From: Lewinellaceae bacterium
GTDB lineage: Bacteria > Bacteroidota > Bacteroidia > Chitinophagales > Saprospiraceae
DNA: 64,000 nucleotides
Assembly: GCA_020636135.1 (NCBI GenBank)
Contig: JACJYK010000001.1
Location: 372,001-436,000, forward strand
Direction: 5' to 3'
In this document: in pieces, positions 1 through 8,142 of the stretch
Layout: each line of letters starts with the position of its first letter
Position numbering within the stretch: position 1 is the stretch's first letter
Position numbers and translations under genes: made by a program
Notes under the pieces: model-generated
Told to the model about the DNA's origin: nothing
Databases searched by the model: none
What the model saw: the letters and a program-made list of their open reading frames with translations, nothing else

Positions 1-1217
1 CTGAAGATGGTATTGATGATCGCGCCCTGGTTGTTCCAAAAGGCCATGATGATCAGGAACATGACGGCATTGACTGCCAGCAAAACCCCACGTTTGATGC
101 GCATTTTTTCCACATGGCTGCGCTGCTCGTATCCAAAGAAATCGTACGAAATGGAGGTGGTCAGCGCGGCTATACACGAATCGATGCTGGCGAAGGTCGA
201 AGAGATCACGCCAATGAAAAAGGCGACCACACCGATCTTTCCGAAATAATTCATGGTCAGGAAGGGATACAATTTGTCAGTATCCAGAAATTTTCCATCC
301 TGGCTGGTAAGCGTAATCCCTTTTTGTTCTGCAAACAGGTAGAGCAGGATACCCAGCAACAGAAACAAGGTCTGGGCAAAGGCGATGAAAAAGCTGAACG
401 CCAGAACATTTTTCCGGGCCGAATGCTGATCCCGGATGGTCAGTGTCTTTTGCATCATGCTCTGATCGAGGCCCACCAGGGCTACAGTGATCAGGAACCC
501 TGAGACGAATTGTTTGAAGAAATTGGAGCCGGCCCTGGGTGAAAAGTCGAACCATTCAAATAAGGGCGATGCGGCGATTACATCACTCAGCGGGCTTAAT
601 GAATAGCCCAGCGACTGGATGATCACCCTGATGGAGAGGATTAGCACCAGAAGTAACGATAGGGACTGTAGCGTGTCGGTCCATACGATGGTTTTTACCC
701 CGGATCGATGGGTATACAGCCAGATGAGAAATAGGATCAGGACAATGCTTACCGGATAAGGCACACCCAATGGATCGAGGAATGCATCCTGGAGGATCTT
801 CACGGATAGCAATAAGCGCAGTGCGGCGCCAAACGATTGCGACACGATAAAAAACAATGACCCGGTCTTGTAGGTTACGGTGCCAAAGCGATCTCCAAGG
901 TAGGAATAGAGTGAGACGACCCGGTGATGGTAAAAGGTAGGTACCAGCACCAGTGCGATGAAGAGGTAGCCCAGGATGGACCCCAGGATAAACTGAAAAT
1001 AATACAGGTGATCGTTGCCCACATTGCCAGGAATGGATACCAGCGACACGGCGGAGATGCCGGAGCCGATCATGCCAAATGCCACCAGGTACCAGGGTGA
1101 CTTTTTATCGCCGTCAAAATAGGTTTGATCACCGCTTTGCCGCGAGGTCCAGCGGGAGATAAGCATCAGTACGGAAAAATAGCCGATGATGATCAGGAAG
1201 ATCAGACCTGGTTGCAT
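1..1217 (-). CDS. SSS-family sodium:solute symporter (3' end beyond the window)
   Basis: The minus-strand frame is open from an ATG at 1217 to the window edge, giving about 405 residues without the C-terminus. The product is an integral inner-membrane protein with many hydrophobic segments and begins MQPGLIFLIIIGYFSVLML. It has the sodium:solute symporter style, including a DGDKKSPWYLVAFGMIGSGI segment after the first membrane helix and a VGLDQSMMQKTL segment in the middle. Such proteins take up sugars, sugar acids or related solutes with sodium. It lies just downstream of a short-chain dehydrogenase on the same strand (gap about 85 bases) and beside other sugar enzymes, so sugar or sugar-acid uptake is the likely role. 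The substrate cannot be read from sequence. The truncation is only the window boundary. Confidence 0.88.
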   Translation of the reverse strand, partial: MQPGLIFLIIIGYFSVLMLISRWTSRQSGDQTYFDGDKKSPWYLVAFGMIGSGISAVSLVSIPGNVGNDHLYYFQFILGSILGYLFIALVLVPTFYHHRVVSLYSYLGDRFGTVTYKTGSLFFIVSQSFGAALRLLLSVKILQDAFLDPLGVPYPVSIVLILFLIWLYTHRSGVKTIVWTDTLQSLSLLLVLILSIRVIIQSLGYSLSPLSDVIAASPLFEWFDFSPRAGSNFFKQFVSGFLITVALVGLDQSMMQKTLTIRDQHSARKNVLAFSFFIAFAQTLFLLLGILLYLFAEQKGITLTSQDGKFLDTDKLYPFLTMNYFGKIGVVAFFIGVISSTFASIDSCIAALTTSISYDFFGYEQRSHVEKMRIKRGVLLAVNAVMFLIIMAFWNNQGAIINTIF

Positions 1218-1302
1218 ACGTAATCCTGTCTGTGATAACAGTAAGGGTGTAAATTAGGAAAGGTATTTTATCCGGAGACGGTGTGGCTCTTGTAAATTCC
1301 GG

Positions 1303-2094
1303 TCAGGCCGATAAAAATCCACCGTCAACCGGGATCAGTGCTCCATGCATATAGCTGGCTACATCCGAACACAGCATCAGCACCACTTTTGCCACCTCGT
1401 CGGGCTGGCCCAGTCGTCCGGCCGGCAGTCTTTGTTTGAAATTTAATCCATCCTGTATGACGCCAAATTCAAACCGGAGTAAGGTATTGACAGCCGTACG
1501 TTTGATCCGTTTGGTCATGATGCCACCAGGCAGGATAGCATTGATATGAAACCCCCGGACGGCATATTCCCGCGCCAGATCGCGGGTTAGCGTGATTACG
1601 CCGACCTTGGACAGGGAATATTGGACCAGGTCCTTTTTAAAGGGCATGATGGCCTCGATGGAGCCTATGTTGACGATGTGGCCACCCACCTTCCAGTTGT
1701 GGCGGATGAAATGCTGACACATCCAGAGCACTGAATTCAGATTGAGATCCATGATGCGTTGTAATTCGGCCTCGGTCAATTCCATAAAAGGAAGGAAAGG
1801 ATAAATACCGGCATTGTTAACCAGATTATGGACAGGCGTATCTCCCAACTGGTCCCACAGCAGATCAATGGATGCCTTCTGTTCCAGGTCGGTCGTGAAG
1901 GTTTGGACTTCGGTGTTGAATTCCGCCAGTTGCTTTTTCAGTTTGCCGAGATTGCCGGCATGGATGTCAACCAAAATCAGGTCACTGCCTGCTTCGGCAA
2001 ATCGCAATGCGATGGCCTTGCCAATTCCGCTTGCTGCCCCTGTGATCAGGGTGCGCTGGCCAGTAAGTGATAAAAGTTCCTGATGTGATTTCAT
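1303..2094 (-). CDS. Short-chain dehydrogenase/reductase (sugar-type SDR)
   Basis: This 263-residue classical SDR has the cofactor motif TGAASGIG at residues 18-25, NNAG at 93-96, and the catalytic Ser145, Tyr159 and Lys163 (YSLSK). Asp43 at the end of the second strand favours NAD over NADP. The length is typical of the family. SDRs of this kind oxidise or reduce sugar and sugar-acid hydroxyls, such as gluconate or deoxygluconate dehydrogenases. It precedes the SSS symporter on the minus strand and is divergent from the decarboxylase-like gene at 2264, so the two arms probably share a control region at 2095-2263. The exact substrate is unknown. Confidence 0.88.
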   Translation of the reverse strand: MKSHQELLSLTGQRTLITGAASGIGKAIALRFAEAGSDLILVDIHAGNLGKLKKQLAEFNTEVQTFTTDLEQKASIDLLWDQLGDTPVHNLVNNAGIYPFLPFMELTEAELQRIMDLNLNSVLWMCQHFIRHNWKVGGHIVNIGSIEAIMPFKKDLVQYSLSKVGVITLTRDLAREYAVRGFHINAILPGGIMTKRIKRTAVNTLLRFEFGVIQDGLNFKQRLPAGRLGQPDEVAKVVLMLCSDVASYMHGALIPVDGGFLSA

Positions 2095-2263
2095 TGGATC
2101 TGGTTTAGATTAAATCTAGGGTGCAGTTCAACCACCTCTAATGATAAAACCAGGATGGTTAGTGGGAAGTTTATGGTTCCAGGCATGAATATTAGACGAT
2201 GTTTCATGGTGGATGAGTCAATGAAAAATTCTAAATTAATTTGATGGAAATAAACGGTCAGCA

Positions 2264-2953
2264 ATGAAGCCAATCGTCCAAATATCCCTTGATCTTACCA
2301 ATATTGATGAGGCATTGGAAACGGCTGCCATGGCCCTTCGTGCCGGGGTGGATTGGCTGGAGGCAGGTACCCCGTTAATCCTGGCGGAAGGATTGCATGG
2401 TGTACGCAAGCTGCGTGAAGCGTTTCCTGAAATCCCAATCGTCGCGGATCTTAAGACCATGGATGGTGGCTATCTGGAGGCCGAAATGATGGCAAAAGCC
2501 GGGGCCACCCATGTCGTGGTCATGGCCCGGGCCCATGAAGAAACCATCAAATGCGTGGTGCAAGCCGGCCGGGGTTATGGAGTCAAGGTGATGGGAGACA
2601 ATTTGGGTTGTCCCGATATGGTCGCTGCTGCGCGATGGCTGGAAGAACTGGGTTGCGATTATGTGGTGCATCATATCGGCTACGATGAGCGCCGGGGCAT
2701 TGCCGCCCGGGGATTGCGGATGCCCAGCCCGCTGGATCAGCTTCGTGAGGTTGTTCAGGCGGTGCGGATCCCGGTCCAGGCGGTAGGTGGACTGTCGTTG
2801 GAACAGGCTATCCGCTGTCCGGAATACGGAGCTCCACTGGTCGTGCTGGGTGCTCCCCTCACCATTGATGCCGATGCATTTAGGACGGCTGACGGGAACC
2901 TGGAAGTATCATTAAGGCTGATCTGTGAGAAGGTACATGGATATGAGGTTTGA
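2264..2953 (+). CDS. 3-keto-L-gulonate-6-phosphate decarboxylase / hexulose-6-phosphate synthase family protein
   Basis: This 229-residue protein belongs to the HUMPS branch of the orotidine-5'-phosphate decarboxylase superfamily. The family D-x-K-x-x-D signature is present as Asp62, Lys64 and Asp67, preceded by the conserved EAGTPL segment with Glu33. It should fold as a single TIM barrel in the cytoplasm. Known members either decarboxylate 3-keto-L-gulonate 6-phosphate or condense formaldehyde with ribulose 5-phosphate. The surroundings (dehydrogenases, a sugar isomerase and an SSS importer) fit the sugar-acid role better. No phosphohexuloisomerase partner for formaldehyde fixation is seen. 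Which reaction it catalyses is inference. Confidence 0.85.
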   Translation: MKPIVQISLDLTNIDEALETAAMALRAGVDWLEAGTPLILAEGLHGVRKLREAFPEIPIVADLKTMDGGYLEAEMMAKAGATHVVVMARAHEETIKCVVQAGRGYGVKVMGDNLGCPDMVAAARWLEELGCDYVVHHIGYDERRGIAARGLRMPSPLDQLREVVQAVRIPVQAVGGLSLEQAIRCPEYGAPLVVLGAPLTIDADAFRTADGNLEVSLRLICEKVHGYEV

Positions 2954-2962
2954 GAAACAGAG

Positions 2963-3061
2963 GTAGAAGAGGTAAAAAAGGTAAAAGAAGTAGAAGAGGT
3001 AGCAGAAGTAAAAGAGGTAGCAGAGGTAGAAGAGGTAAAAGAAGTAGCAGAAGTAGCAGCA
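2963..3061. repeat. Nonamer tandem repeat, consensus GTARMAGAR, 11 units
   Basis: Eleven consecutive 9-base units of purine-rich sequence fill most of the gap between the decarboxylase-like gene and the alcohol dehydrogenase. Units alternate between forms such as GTAGAAGAG, GTAGCAGAA and GTAAAAGAG. The same unit occurs in reverse orientation at 55761-55860. No gene is supported here. Confidence 0.9.
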
Positions 3062-3149
3062 GAAGAACAGTTGGCAGAGGTGGACTGGTCTAATAATCCG
3101 ATATTAAATTAGTTGGATATCAATTATATACACATGAAGAATTTGTAGT

Positions 3150-4175
3150 ATGAAATCAGCAGCGGTAGTCAATTATGCCCCTGAACCCGGGTCGGTGGAA
3201 ATCCGTGAACTCCCGACACCGGATTTCGGAGAAGAGGATGTGTTGCTTGAGGTGGCCAATGTGGGAGTCTGTGGCAGTGACTTACATCAATGGACGGCAG
3301 ATCACAGCTGGCCGGTGAATTATCCGGTCGTCCTCGGCCATGAATTTGGTGGCCATATCGTTGCTCTGGGCAAGCGGGTGTCCGGATGGAAAGAAGGAGA
3401 CCGGGTGGTGAGTGAAACGGCAGCCGTGATCGATCCGAATAACCCGATGTCGCGGCAGGGACTGTATAACCTGGACCCGACGCGGAAAGGCTTCGGTTAC
3501 GGAGTCCATGGAGCGATGACCCGCTATGTTTCGGTGCCTGCCCGCTGTTTGCACCGTGTTCCGGAGGGATTGGCGTTTGAACAGGCCTGCCTGACCGAGC
3601 CCTGCAGTGTTGCCTACAATGCGATGGTTGGAAACACCAGGCTGAAGCCGGGAGACCGGGTAATCGTGATTGGCCCGGGCACCATCGGTATCCTGTGTGC
3701 TGCGGTAGCCAGGTTGTGTGGCGCAGAAGTGGCCATCGTAGGACTGGAAACAGATCGCAACCGGTTGGACATTGCCCGGAAATATGGATGCGAACCGATC
3801 ATCAGAGATGCAAAAAAATGGGCTATGGAGCGTGATGGCCTGGGAGCCGATGTGGTGGTGGATGCAGCGGGAGCCAGCGCAACGTTGCAATCAGCCATGC
3901 AATGGGTGCGCCCCAATGGGCAGATCACCAAGGTAGGATGGGGCCCACAACCCTTGCAATTTTCATTGGATCCTATTGTGCAGAAAAATGTCACCCTGCA
4001 GGGCAGTTTCAGTCACAACTGGCCTGTTTGGGAAAGGGTATTGGCTTTGTTAGCCGGAGGGCAGTTGGATGTAAAACCGATTATTGGCGGGGTGTGGCCG
4101 GTAACCGAATGGCAGGAAGCATTTGAAATGATGCATAAGGGTGAAGTGGTGAAAAGCGTGCTGAAGCCGGTATGA
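3150..4175 (+). CDS. Zinc-type medium-chain alcohol/polyol dehydrogenase lacking structural-zinc cysteines
   Basis: This 341-residue protein is of the sorbitol/threonine dehydrogenase type. Catalytic-zinc ligands are visible as Cys41 (GVCGSDLH) and His64-Glu65 (GHEF). The Rossmann nucleotide site is near residue 175 (GPGTIG). The lobe that normally holds four structural-zinc cysteines reads VIDPNNPMSRQGLYNLDP. The surrounding residues fit the family, but the four cysteine positions are Asp, Asn, Ser and Asp. It probably oxidises a sugar, polyol or sugar acid with NAD(P). It follows the decarboxylase-like gene on the same strand after a repeat-filled gap and precedes an SDR and an isomerase. 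The substrate is unknown. Confidence 0.88.
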   Translation: MKSAAVVNYAPEPGSVEIRELPTPDFGEEDVLLEVANVGVCGSDLHQWTADHSWPVNYPVVLGHEFGGHIVALGKRVSGWKEGDRVVSETAAVIDPNNPMSRQGLYNLDPTRKGFGYGVHGAMTRYVSVPARCLHRVPEGLAFEQACLTEPCSVAYNAMVGNTRLKPGDRVIVIGPGTIGILCAAVARLCGAEVAIVGLETDRNRLDIARKYGCEPIIRDAKKWAMERDGLGADVVVDAAGASATLQSAMQWVRPNGQITKVGWGPQPLQFSLDPIVQKNVTLQGSFSHNWPVWERVLALLAGGQLDVKPIIGGVWPVTEWQEAFEMMHKGEVVKSVLKPV

Positions 4176-4822
4176 GGCTAAGTTTCAATTAATTATAATT
4201 TTGGATTTTCTTTTCGGATAAGGTCAAACTTATTTGTCCGACTCCATCTTTACATTTGTTTTTCGTGATTGATGGCTTCTGAAATTGATCGGATAACATT
4301 CCGTGTAGAGTAAATAAAATCATTTATACTTCCACAAAATGAATTTGTGTGATTTTCAATTTCAATTTATGTTGTGACACGGGAAATGTAATTGGGTTAT
4401 TTGGTGGATACAAATTGAAGAAAAGTAGCTGGAACTTTATTTCTCTGTCACCACTATATTACCGGCAGGGCAGGTCAATCGACATTTCAACATTTTATCA
4501 ATCCGATCGACTTCTCTGCTTTCTATCACCTCGACTTACTTCTCTACTTTTTGTCATCTCGACCGACTTCCCTACTTTTTGTCATCTCGACCGACCGGAG
4601 GGAGTGGAGAGATCTAAAGAAAGTATGGATGGATCTGGTTTAGATTTCTCGACTACGTCCTCGTACCTCGTCCTCCGCTCGAAATGACATTGAGTTATTA
4701 CGTAGATGCAAATAGATCAAGTTACCCGGATTCTGATCGATCGCTCATACCAAATATCCTAAATGCTTCTTTTCGTACTTTTAAATTGGAATGAAAGATT
4801 AATTAATAGTAAGAACAATCCC
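4176..4822. other. Gene-poor intergenic region (647 bases) with repeats
   Basis: No gene is supported between the alcohol dehydrogenase and the next SDR. The first 330 bases are AT-rich with no recognisable motif. The right half holds degenerate and 28-base tandem repeats and a REP-like palindrome, listed separately. A short open frame at 4349-4687 runs through these repeats and is not believable as a protein. Confidence 0.7.
4544..4688. repeat. 28-base tandem pair plus REP-like imperfect palindrome
   Basis: Two adjacent 28-base copies of CTACTTTTTGTCATCTCGAC and following bases start at 4544 and 4572, preceded by decayed copies from about 4507. The second copy opens into an imperfect inverted repeat. 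Its left arm GTCATCTCGACCG (4581-4593) and right arm CTCGAAATGAC (4678-4688) bracket about 85 bases with further self-complementary parts (GGAGAGATCT against AGATTTCTC). This arrangement resembles REP-type intergenic palindromes. A decayed relative appears at about 40484-40535. Confidence 0.7.
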
Positions 4823-5623
4823 ATGCGATTAAAAGATAAAGTCATCCTCATCACCGGAAGTACGACCGGGATTGGCAAGGCCATCGCGAAACGGTGTGTA
4901 GCCGAAGGTGCAAAAGTAATCGTTCACGGATTGGAGCAAGAACTGGGTGAGGCAACCGTGCAGGAGATAGGTGCGGAACATGCCGTTTTATACATCGAAG
5001 ATTTATCGGTAGCAGGATGCGCTGACCGGCTGGTCGCTCAGGCTATTTCCCATTTTGGTCAGCTGGATGCGGTGGTGAATAATGCCGCTGCCGTGGTTTC
5101 GTCCAACCTGCAGACCACGGACCTTGCTCTATTCCGGCAGGTGCTGGAAGTCAATACGTTAGCTCCTTTTGCCTTGATACAGGCAGCTTTGCCTTACTTG
5201 AGCCGGTCGAAAGGATGTGTTCTGAACATCGGTTCCGTGAATGCCTACAGTGGAGAACCTAACCTGTTAGCCTATAGTGTATCCAAAGGCGCATTGATGA
5301 CCCTGACCCGAAATTTAGGCGATACCCTCCACCGGGAAAGTCATGTGCGCGTCAATCAGATCAACCCGGGCTGGGTGCTTACCGAGAAGGAAATTCAGCG
5401 CAAAAGAGCGCATGGTTTGGATGACGACTGGTACAAAGACCTGCCGCCAGTCTTCGCTCCCGCTGGCCGCATCCTTTTTCCCGAAGAAATAGCGGCTGCT
5501 GCCGTTTATTGGCTTTCCGACGAAAGTGGCCCCATCAGCGGGCAGGTTGTGGACCTGGAACAGCATCCGTTCATCGGAAGGAATCCGCCTAAAGATGATA
5601 CGACCATTCCCGCCAATAAATAA
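4823..5623 (+). CDS. Short-chain dehydrogenase/reductase
   Basis: The 266-residue product starts at the ATG at 4823. An in-frame ATG at 4763 would add 20 residues that do not belong to the fold. TGSTTGIG lies at residues 11-18 and the catalytic set is Ser138, Tyr151 and Lys155 (YSVSK). The usual NNAG is NNAA at 86-89, a tolerated change. The C-terminus carries the conserved SGQVVDLE segment. It is followed after 6 bases by the isomerase-like gene, so the two are co-transcribed. Together with the nearby dehydrogenase and decarboxylase-like enzyme it probably acts on a sugar or sugar acid. Substrate and cofactor are not certain. Confidence 0.88.
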   Translation: MRLKDKVILITGSTTGIGKAIAKRCVAEGAKVIVHGLEQELGEATVQEIGAEHAVLYIEDLSVAGCADRLVAQAISHFGQLDAVVNNAAAVVSSNLQTTDLALFRQVLEVNTLAPFALIQAALPYLSRSKGCVLNIGSVNAYSGEPNLLAYSVSKGALMTLTRNLGDTLHRESHVRVNQINPGWVLTEKEIQRKRAHGLDDDWYKDLPPVFAPAGRILFPEEIAAAAVYWLSDESGPISGQVVDLEQHPFIGRNPPKDDTTIPANK

Positions 5624-5629
5624 GTTTTT

Positions 5630-6526
5630 ATGCCCCGTTTAGCAGTTTTCCCCAAAGCATTTATGCAAGCCCTATGTAAAGACGGTACGCTGACCGTATC
5701 CGAGTGGATTGAAATGGCGGTACAGCTGGATATCGATGGCCTGGAGTGGTACGCCGGATTTCTGGAAATGCAGGATGAAAAAAACTGGCCCCGTTTTCGC
5801 CGGCAGGTAGAGGATCATGGGAAAGTAGTCCCAATGATGTGTTGTTCTCCCGACTTTACCCACCCGGACCGGGAATTTCGTAAAAATGAGATCGGGAAAC
5901 AAAAACGATGGATCGATATGACCCATGCACTCGGCGGTTCTTACTGCAGGGTGCTCTCCGGACAGCGGCGGCCTGAACTGAACATTGATCAAGGCGTCGG
6001 GCTGGCTGTGGAATGCATCGAGGCATGCCTGCCCTATGCGGCAGCGAACGGAATCACCCTGATCCTGGAGAATCATTACAAGGATGACTTCTGGGAGTAT
6101 CCGGAATTTGCCCAGAAAATGGATGTGTTTTGCCGGTTGGTGGACAGCATTCAGCATCCTAATTTTGGGGTGAATTACGACCCAAGCAATACCTATTTAG
6201 CAGGTGAGGATCCCCTTGAATTGTTGTACCGCGTTTCTAACCGGGTGGTGACGATGCATGCCAGTGACCGGTATCTGAAATACGGAACGCTGGAGGATTT
6301 GCGGAATGAGGAAGGAGGTGCTGCCGGTTATGCGAAAAGATTAAGTCATGGCGAGATTGGCAAAGGTTTGAATGATTATAACGCGATTTTCCGAGAATTA
6401 AAGCGGGTTGACTTTGATGGCTGGATCAGCATCGAAGACGGTGTGGATGGCATGGACCAGCTGGAGCGCAGCGTAGCTTTTGTCCGGAGAAAGATGAAGA
6501 ATTACTGGCCGGAAAATTGGCAATGA
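5630..6526 (+). CDS. Sugar phosphate isomerase/epimerase (xylose isomerase-like TIM barrel)
   Basis: This 298-residue protein is of the AP-endonuclease-2/xylose-isomerase-like TIM barrel family. Likely metal and substrate residues sit in ILENHYKDD (near residue 145), FGVNYDPSN (near 180), VVTMHASDRY (near 205) and the final ISIEDGVDGM segment. Members convert keto and aldo sugars or act as inosose or keto-sugar dehydratases and epimerases, with a divalent metal. It lies 6 bases after an SDR, so they form an operon, and it ends the catabolic cluster. The exact reaction is not derivable. A 105-base gap follows before the TetR gene. Confidence 0.85.
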   Translation: MPRLAVFPKAFMQALCKDGTLTVSEWIEMAVQLDIDGLEWYAGFLEMQDEKNWPRFRRQVEDHGKVVPMMCCSPDFTHPDREFRKNEIGKQKRWIDMTHALGGSYCRVLSGQRRPELNIDQGVGLAVECIEACLPYAAANGITLILENHYKDDFWEYPEFAQKMDVFCRLVDSIQHPNFGVNYDPSNTYLAGEDPLELLYRVSNRVVTMHASDRYLKYGTLEDLRNEEGGAAGYAKRLSHGEIGKGLNDYNAIFRELKRVDFDGWISIEDGVDGMDQLERSVAFVRRKMKNYWPENWQ

Positions 6527-6580
6527 GGGCTCCTCGCCATTCACCATTTAAAATTCACCGTGCATAATTTTTTAAAAAAT

Positions 6581-6596
6581 GTGACCAACCAGTCAC
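6581..6596. promoter_or_regulatory. Palindromic operator 1 for the TetR regulator
   Basis: GTGACCAACCAGTCAC is an inverted repeat with half-sites GTGAC and GTCAC. A second near-identical site lies 32 bases downstream (start to start), about three helical turns. Its place directly before a tetR gene makes autoregulation likely. Confidence 0.75.
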
Positions 6597-6605
6597 AAAT
6601 TAAAG

Positions 6606-6613
6606 TATCTTTG
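6606..6613 (+). promoter_or_regulatory. Bacteroidota -7 promoter box between two operators
   Basis: TATCTTTG matches the Bacteroidota -7 consensus TAnnTTTG. It lies between the two palindromes and touches the second one. Transcription would start about 6620, leaving a leader of roughly a dozen bases before the ATG at 6632. No clear -33 TTTG element is seen, so the call is moderate. Confidence 0.55.
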
Positions 6614-6628
6614 TGACCAGGTAGTCAC
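6613..6628. promoter_or_regulatory. Palindromic operator 2 for the TetR regulator
   Basis: GTGACCAGGTAGTCAC shares both half-sites (GTGACC and GTCAC) with the site at 6581. It ends three bases before the tetR start codon and covers the expected transcription start, so a bound repressor would block the promoter. Confidence 0.75.
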
Positions 6629-6631
6629 TTT

Positions 6632-7291
6632 ATGCCAAAAGAAACGTTTATCAACCTTGATCAGCAGAAGCAGGCACGATTTCTCGATGTCGCTCTGGAA
6701 GAGTTTGCCACCAATGATTTTCAGACCGCCAGCATCACCCGCATTGTCAAAGAGCTGGCCATCGCAAAAGGAAGCGTCTATCAGTATTTTGAAGACAAAC
6801 TCGATCTCTGGCTGCATCTCAAGAACCATTGCGAACAGGTGAAACGGTCATACATCGAGTCGGTTAGGCGGGATGATTATCCCGATTTCTGGTCGTATTA
6901 TCAGGCGGTATACACCAATGGTCTGCATTTTGATCTGGAGAATCCCCGCTGCAGCCAATTTCTCTATCGCGTGGGCTTCAAGGAATCCAGCCCGCAAGTC
7001 CAGCCATACCTGAATTCCTGGAAAGATAAGGGCACTGCGATGTTGTCCCAGTGGATCGCACTGGAACAGGCCAAGGGGACCATCCGCAGCGATTTGCAGG
7101 TGCCGATCCTGGCGCATTTTATGTTTACCATGGGATTGAGTGTGGCATCTCTGATGCATGACTTTTACGGGGTCGACTTTGATCGCAACCTCGCTGAAGG
7201 AAAACCGTTGTTCGGCCTCGAAAATGCTGCTCTCCAGGCAGCAGTGAACGATCTGATCCAGTTATTGAAAGCAGCTCTAAAACCCCAATAG
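6632..7291 (+). CDS. TetR/AcrR-family transcriptional regulator
   Basis: This 219-residue protein has an N-terminal helix-turn-helix around residues 25-50 (ASITRIVKELAIAKGSVYQYFEDK), the classic TetR DNA-binding signature ending in the YxYF segment. The rest is a helical ligand-binding domain without recognisable specificity. It is followed after 2 bases by an ABC ATPase gene and two permease genes, so it very likely controls this exporter and itself through the two palindromes just upstream. The start is fixed by the operator and promoter layout: the ATG lies just past the second operator. Confidence 0.9.
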   Translation: MPKETFINLDQQKQARFLDVALEEFATNDFQTASITRIVKELAIAKGSVYQYFEDKLDLWLHLKNHCEQVKRSYIESVRRDDYPDFWSYYQAVYTNGLHFDLENPRCSQFLYRVGFKESSPQVQPYLNSWKDKGTAMLSQWIALEQAKGTIRSDLQVPILAHFMFTMGLSVASLMHDFYGVDFDRNLAEGKPLFGLENAALQAAVNDLIQLLKAALKPQ

Positions 7292-7293
7292 TT

Positions 7294-8142
7294 ATGATCC
7301 AGGTTTCCGACCTTTCTTTTTCTTATCCCGGCCAGACAGAGGTCGCCATTCGGGGTTTGGATTTTTCCATTGCTGCCGGCGAGATTTTCGGGTTTCTGGG
7401 GCCAAGTGGGGCTGGAAAGACCACCACCCAGAAGATCCTTTTCAAACTTTTGACCGGATATACCGGATCCGCCCTGATCGATGGGAAAGAAGTGCGGGAT
7501 TGGGACATCGACTTATACCACCGGATCGGGGTGAGTTTTGAACTTCCCAATCATTACCTCAAACTAACTGCCCTGGAGAATCTCGATTTTTTTGGCGCTT
7601 TTTATCAAAAGCACTACCGCACAGCCATGGAATTGCTGGCCATGGTAGGCATGGAAAATGCTGCCAATCAGAAGGTAGGCGCTTTTTCCAAAGGCATGAA
7701 GATGCGGCTTAATTTTGTCCGTGCCCTGCAGCATGACCCGGAGATATTATTCCTGGATGAACCTACCTCCGGGATGGACCCGGCGAATGCCCATCTGATC
7801 AAAAACCTGATCCGGCAACTCCAGCAGGAGGGAAAGACCATATTCATTACCACCCACCAGATGCACGATGCACAGGAGCTGTGTGACCGGGTTGCATTTC
7901 TGGTTGATGGCCGCATACGGGCACTGGACACCCCCCAGGCCTTGCAACTGGCTTACAGTAATAAGACGGTGGAAGTACATTTCAGAGAAGGTGACCTGGT
8001 GAAATCCTACGGACTGAATGGGCTGGGTGCCAATGAGGAATTCCTGCAGGATCTGCAGCAAATGGAAATTGTAACCATCCATTCCAGGGAAGCCAGCCTG
8101 GATGCCGTCTTTATGGAAGTAACCGGAAAATCACTGGTATGA
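7294..8142 (+). CDS. ABC transporter ATP-binding protein
   Basis: This 282-residue ABC ATPase has Walker A GPSGAGKT at residues 36-43, a signature-like FSKGMKMRL, Walker B ILFLDEPTSGMD and a switch histidine in FITTHQ. The C-terminal 70 residues form the extension usual in ABC-2 drug or lipid exporters. The stop overlaps the next gene by 4 bases (ATGA), so translation of ATPase and first permease is coupled. It should energise export by the two membrane proteins that follow. The layout matches exporters annotated as fluoroquinolone-type, but the cargo is inference. Confidence 0.93.
   Translation: MIQVSDLSFSYPGQTEVAIRGLDFSIAAGEIFGFLGPSGAGKTTTQKILFKLLTGYTGSALIDGKEVRDWDIDLYHRIGVSFELPNHYLKLTALENLDFFGAFYQKHYRTAMELLAMVGMENAANQKVGAFSKGMKMRLNFVRALQHDPEILFLDEPTSGMDPANAHLIKNLIRQLQQEGKTIFITTHQMHDAQELCDRVAFLVDGRIRALDTPQALQLAYSNKTVEVHFREGDLVKSYGLNGLGANEEFLQDLQQMEIVTIHSREASLDAVFMEVTGKSLV

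Noticed and set aside
4349..4687. 112-codon plus-strand frame
   Set aside because: It covers tandem repeats and a REP-like palindrome and has no protein-like composition.
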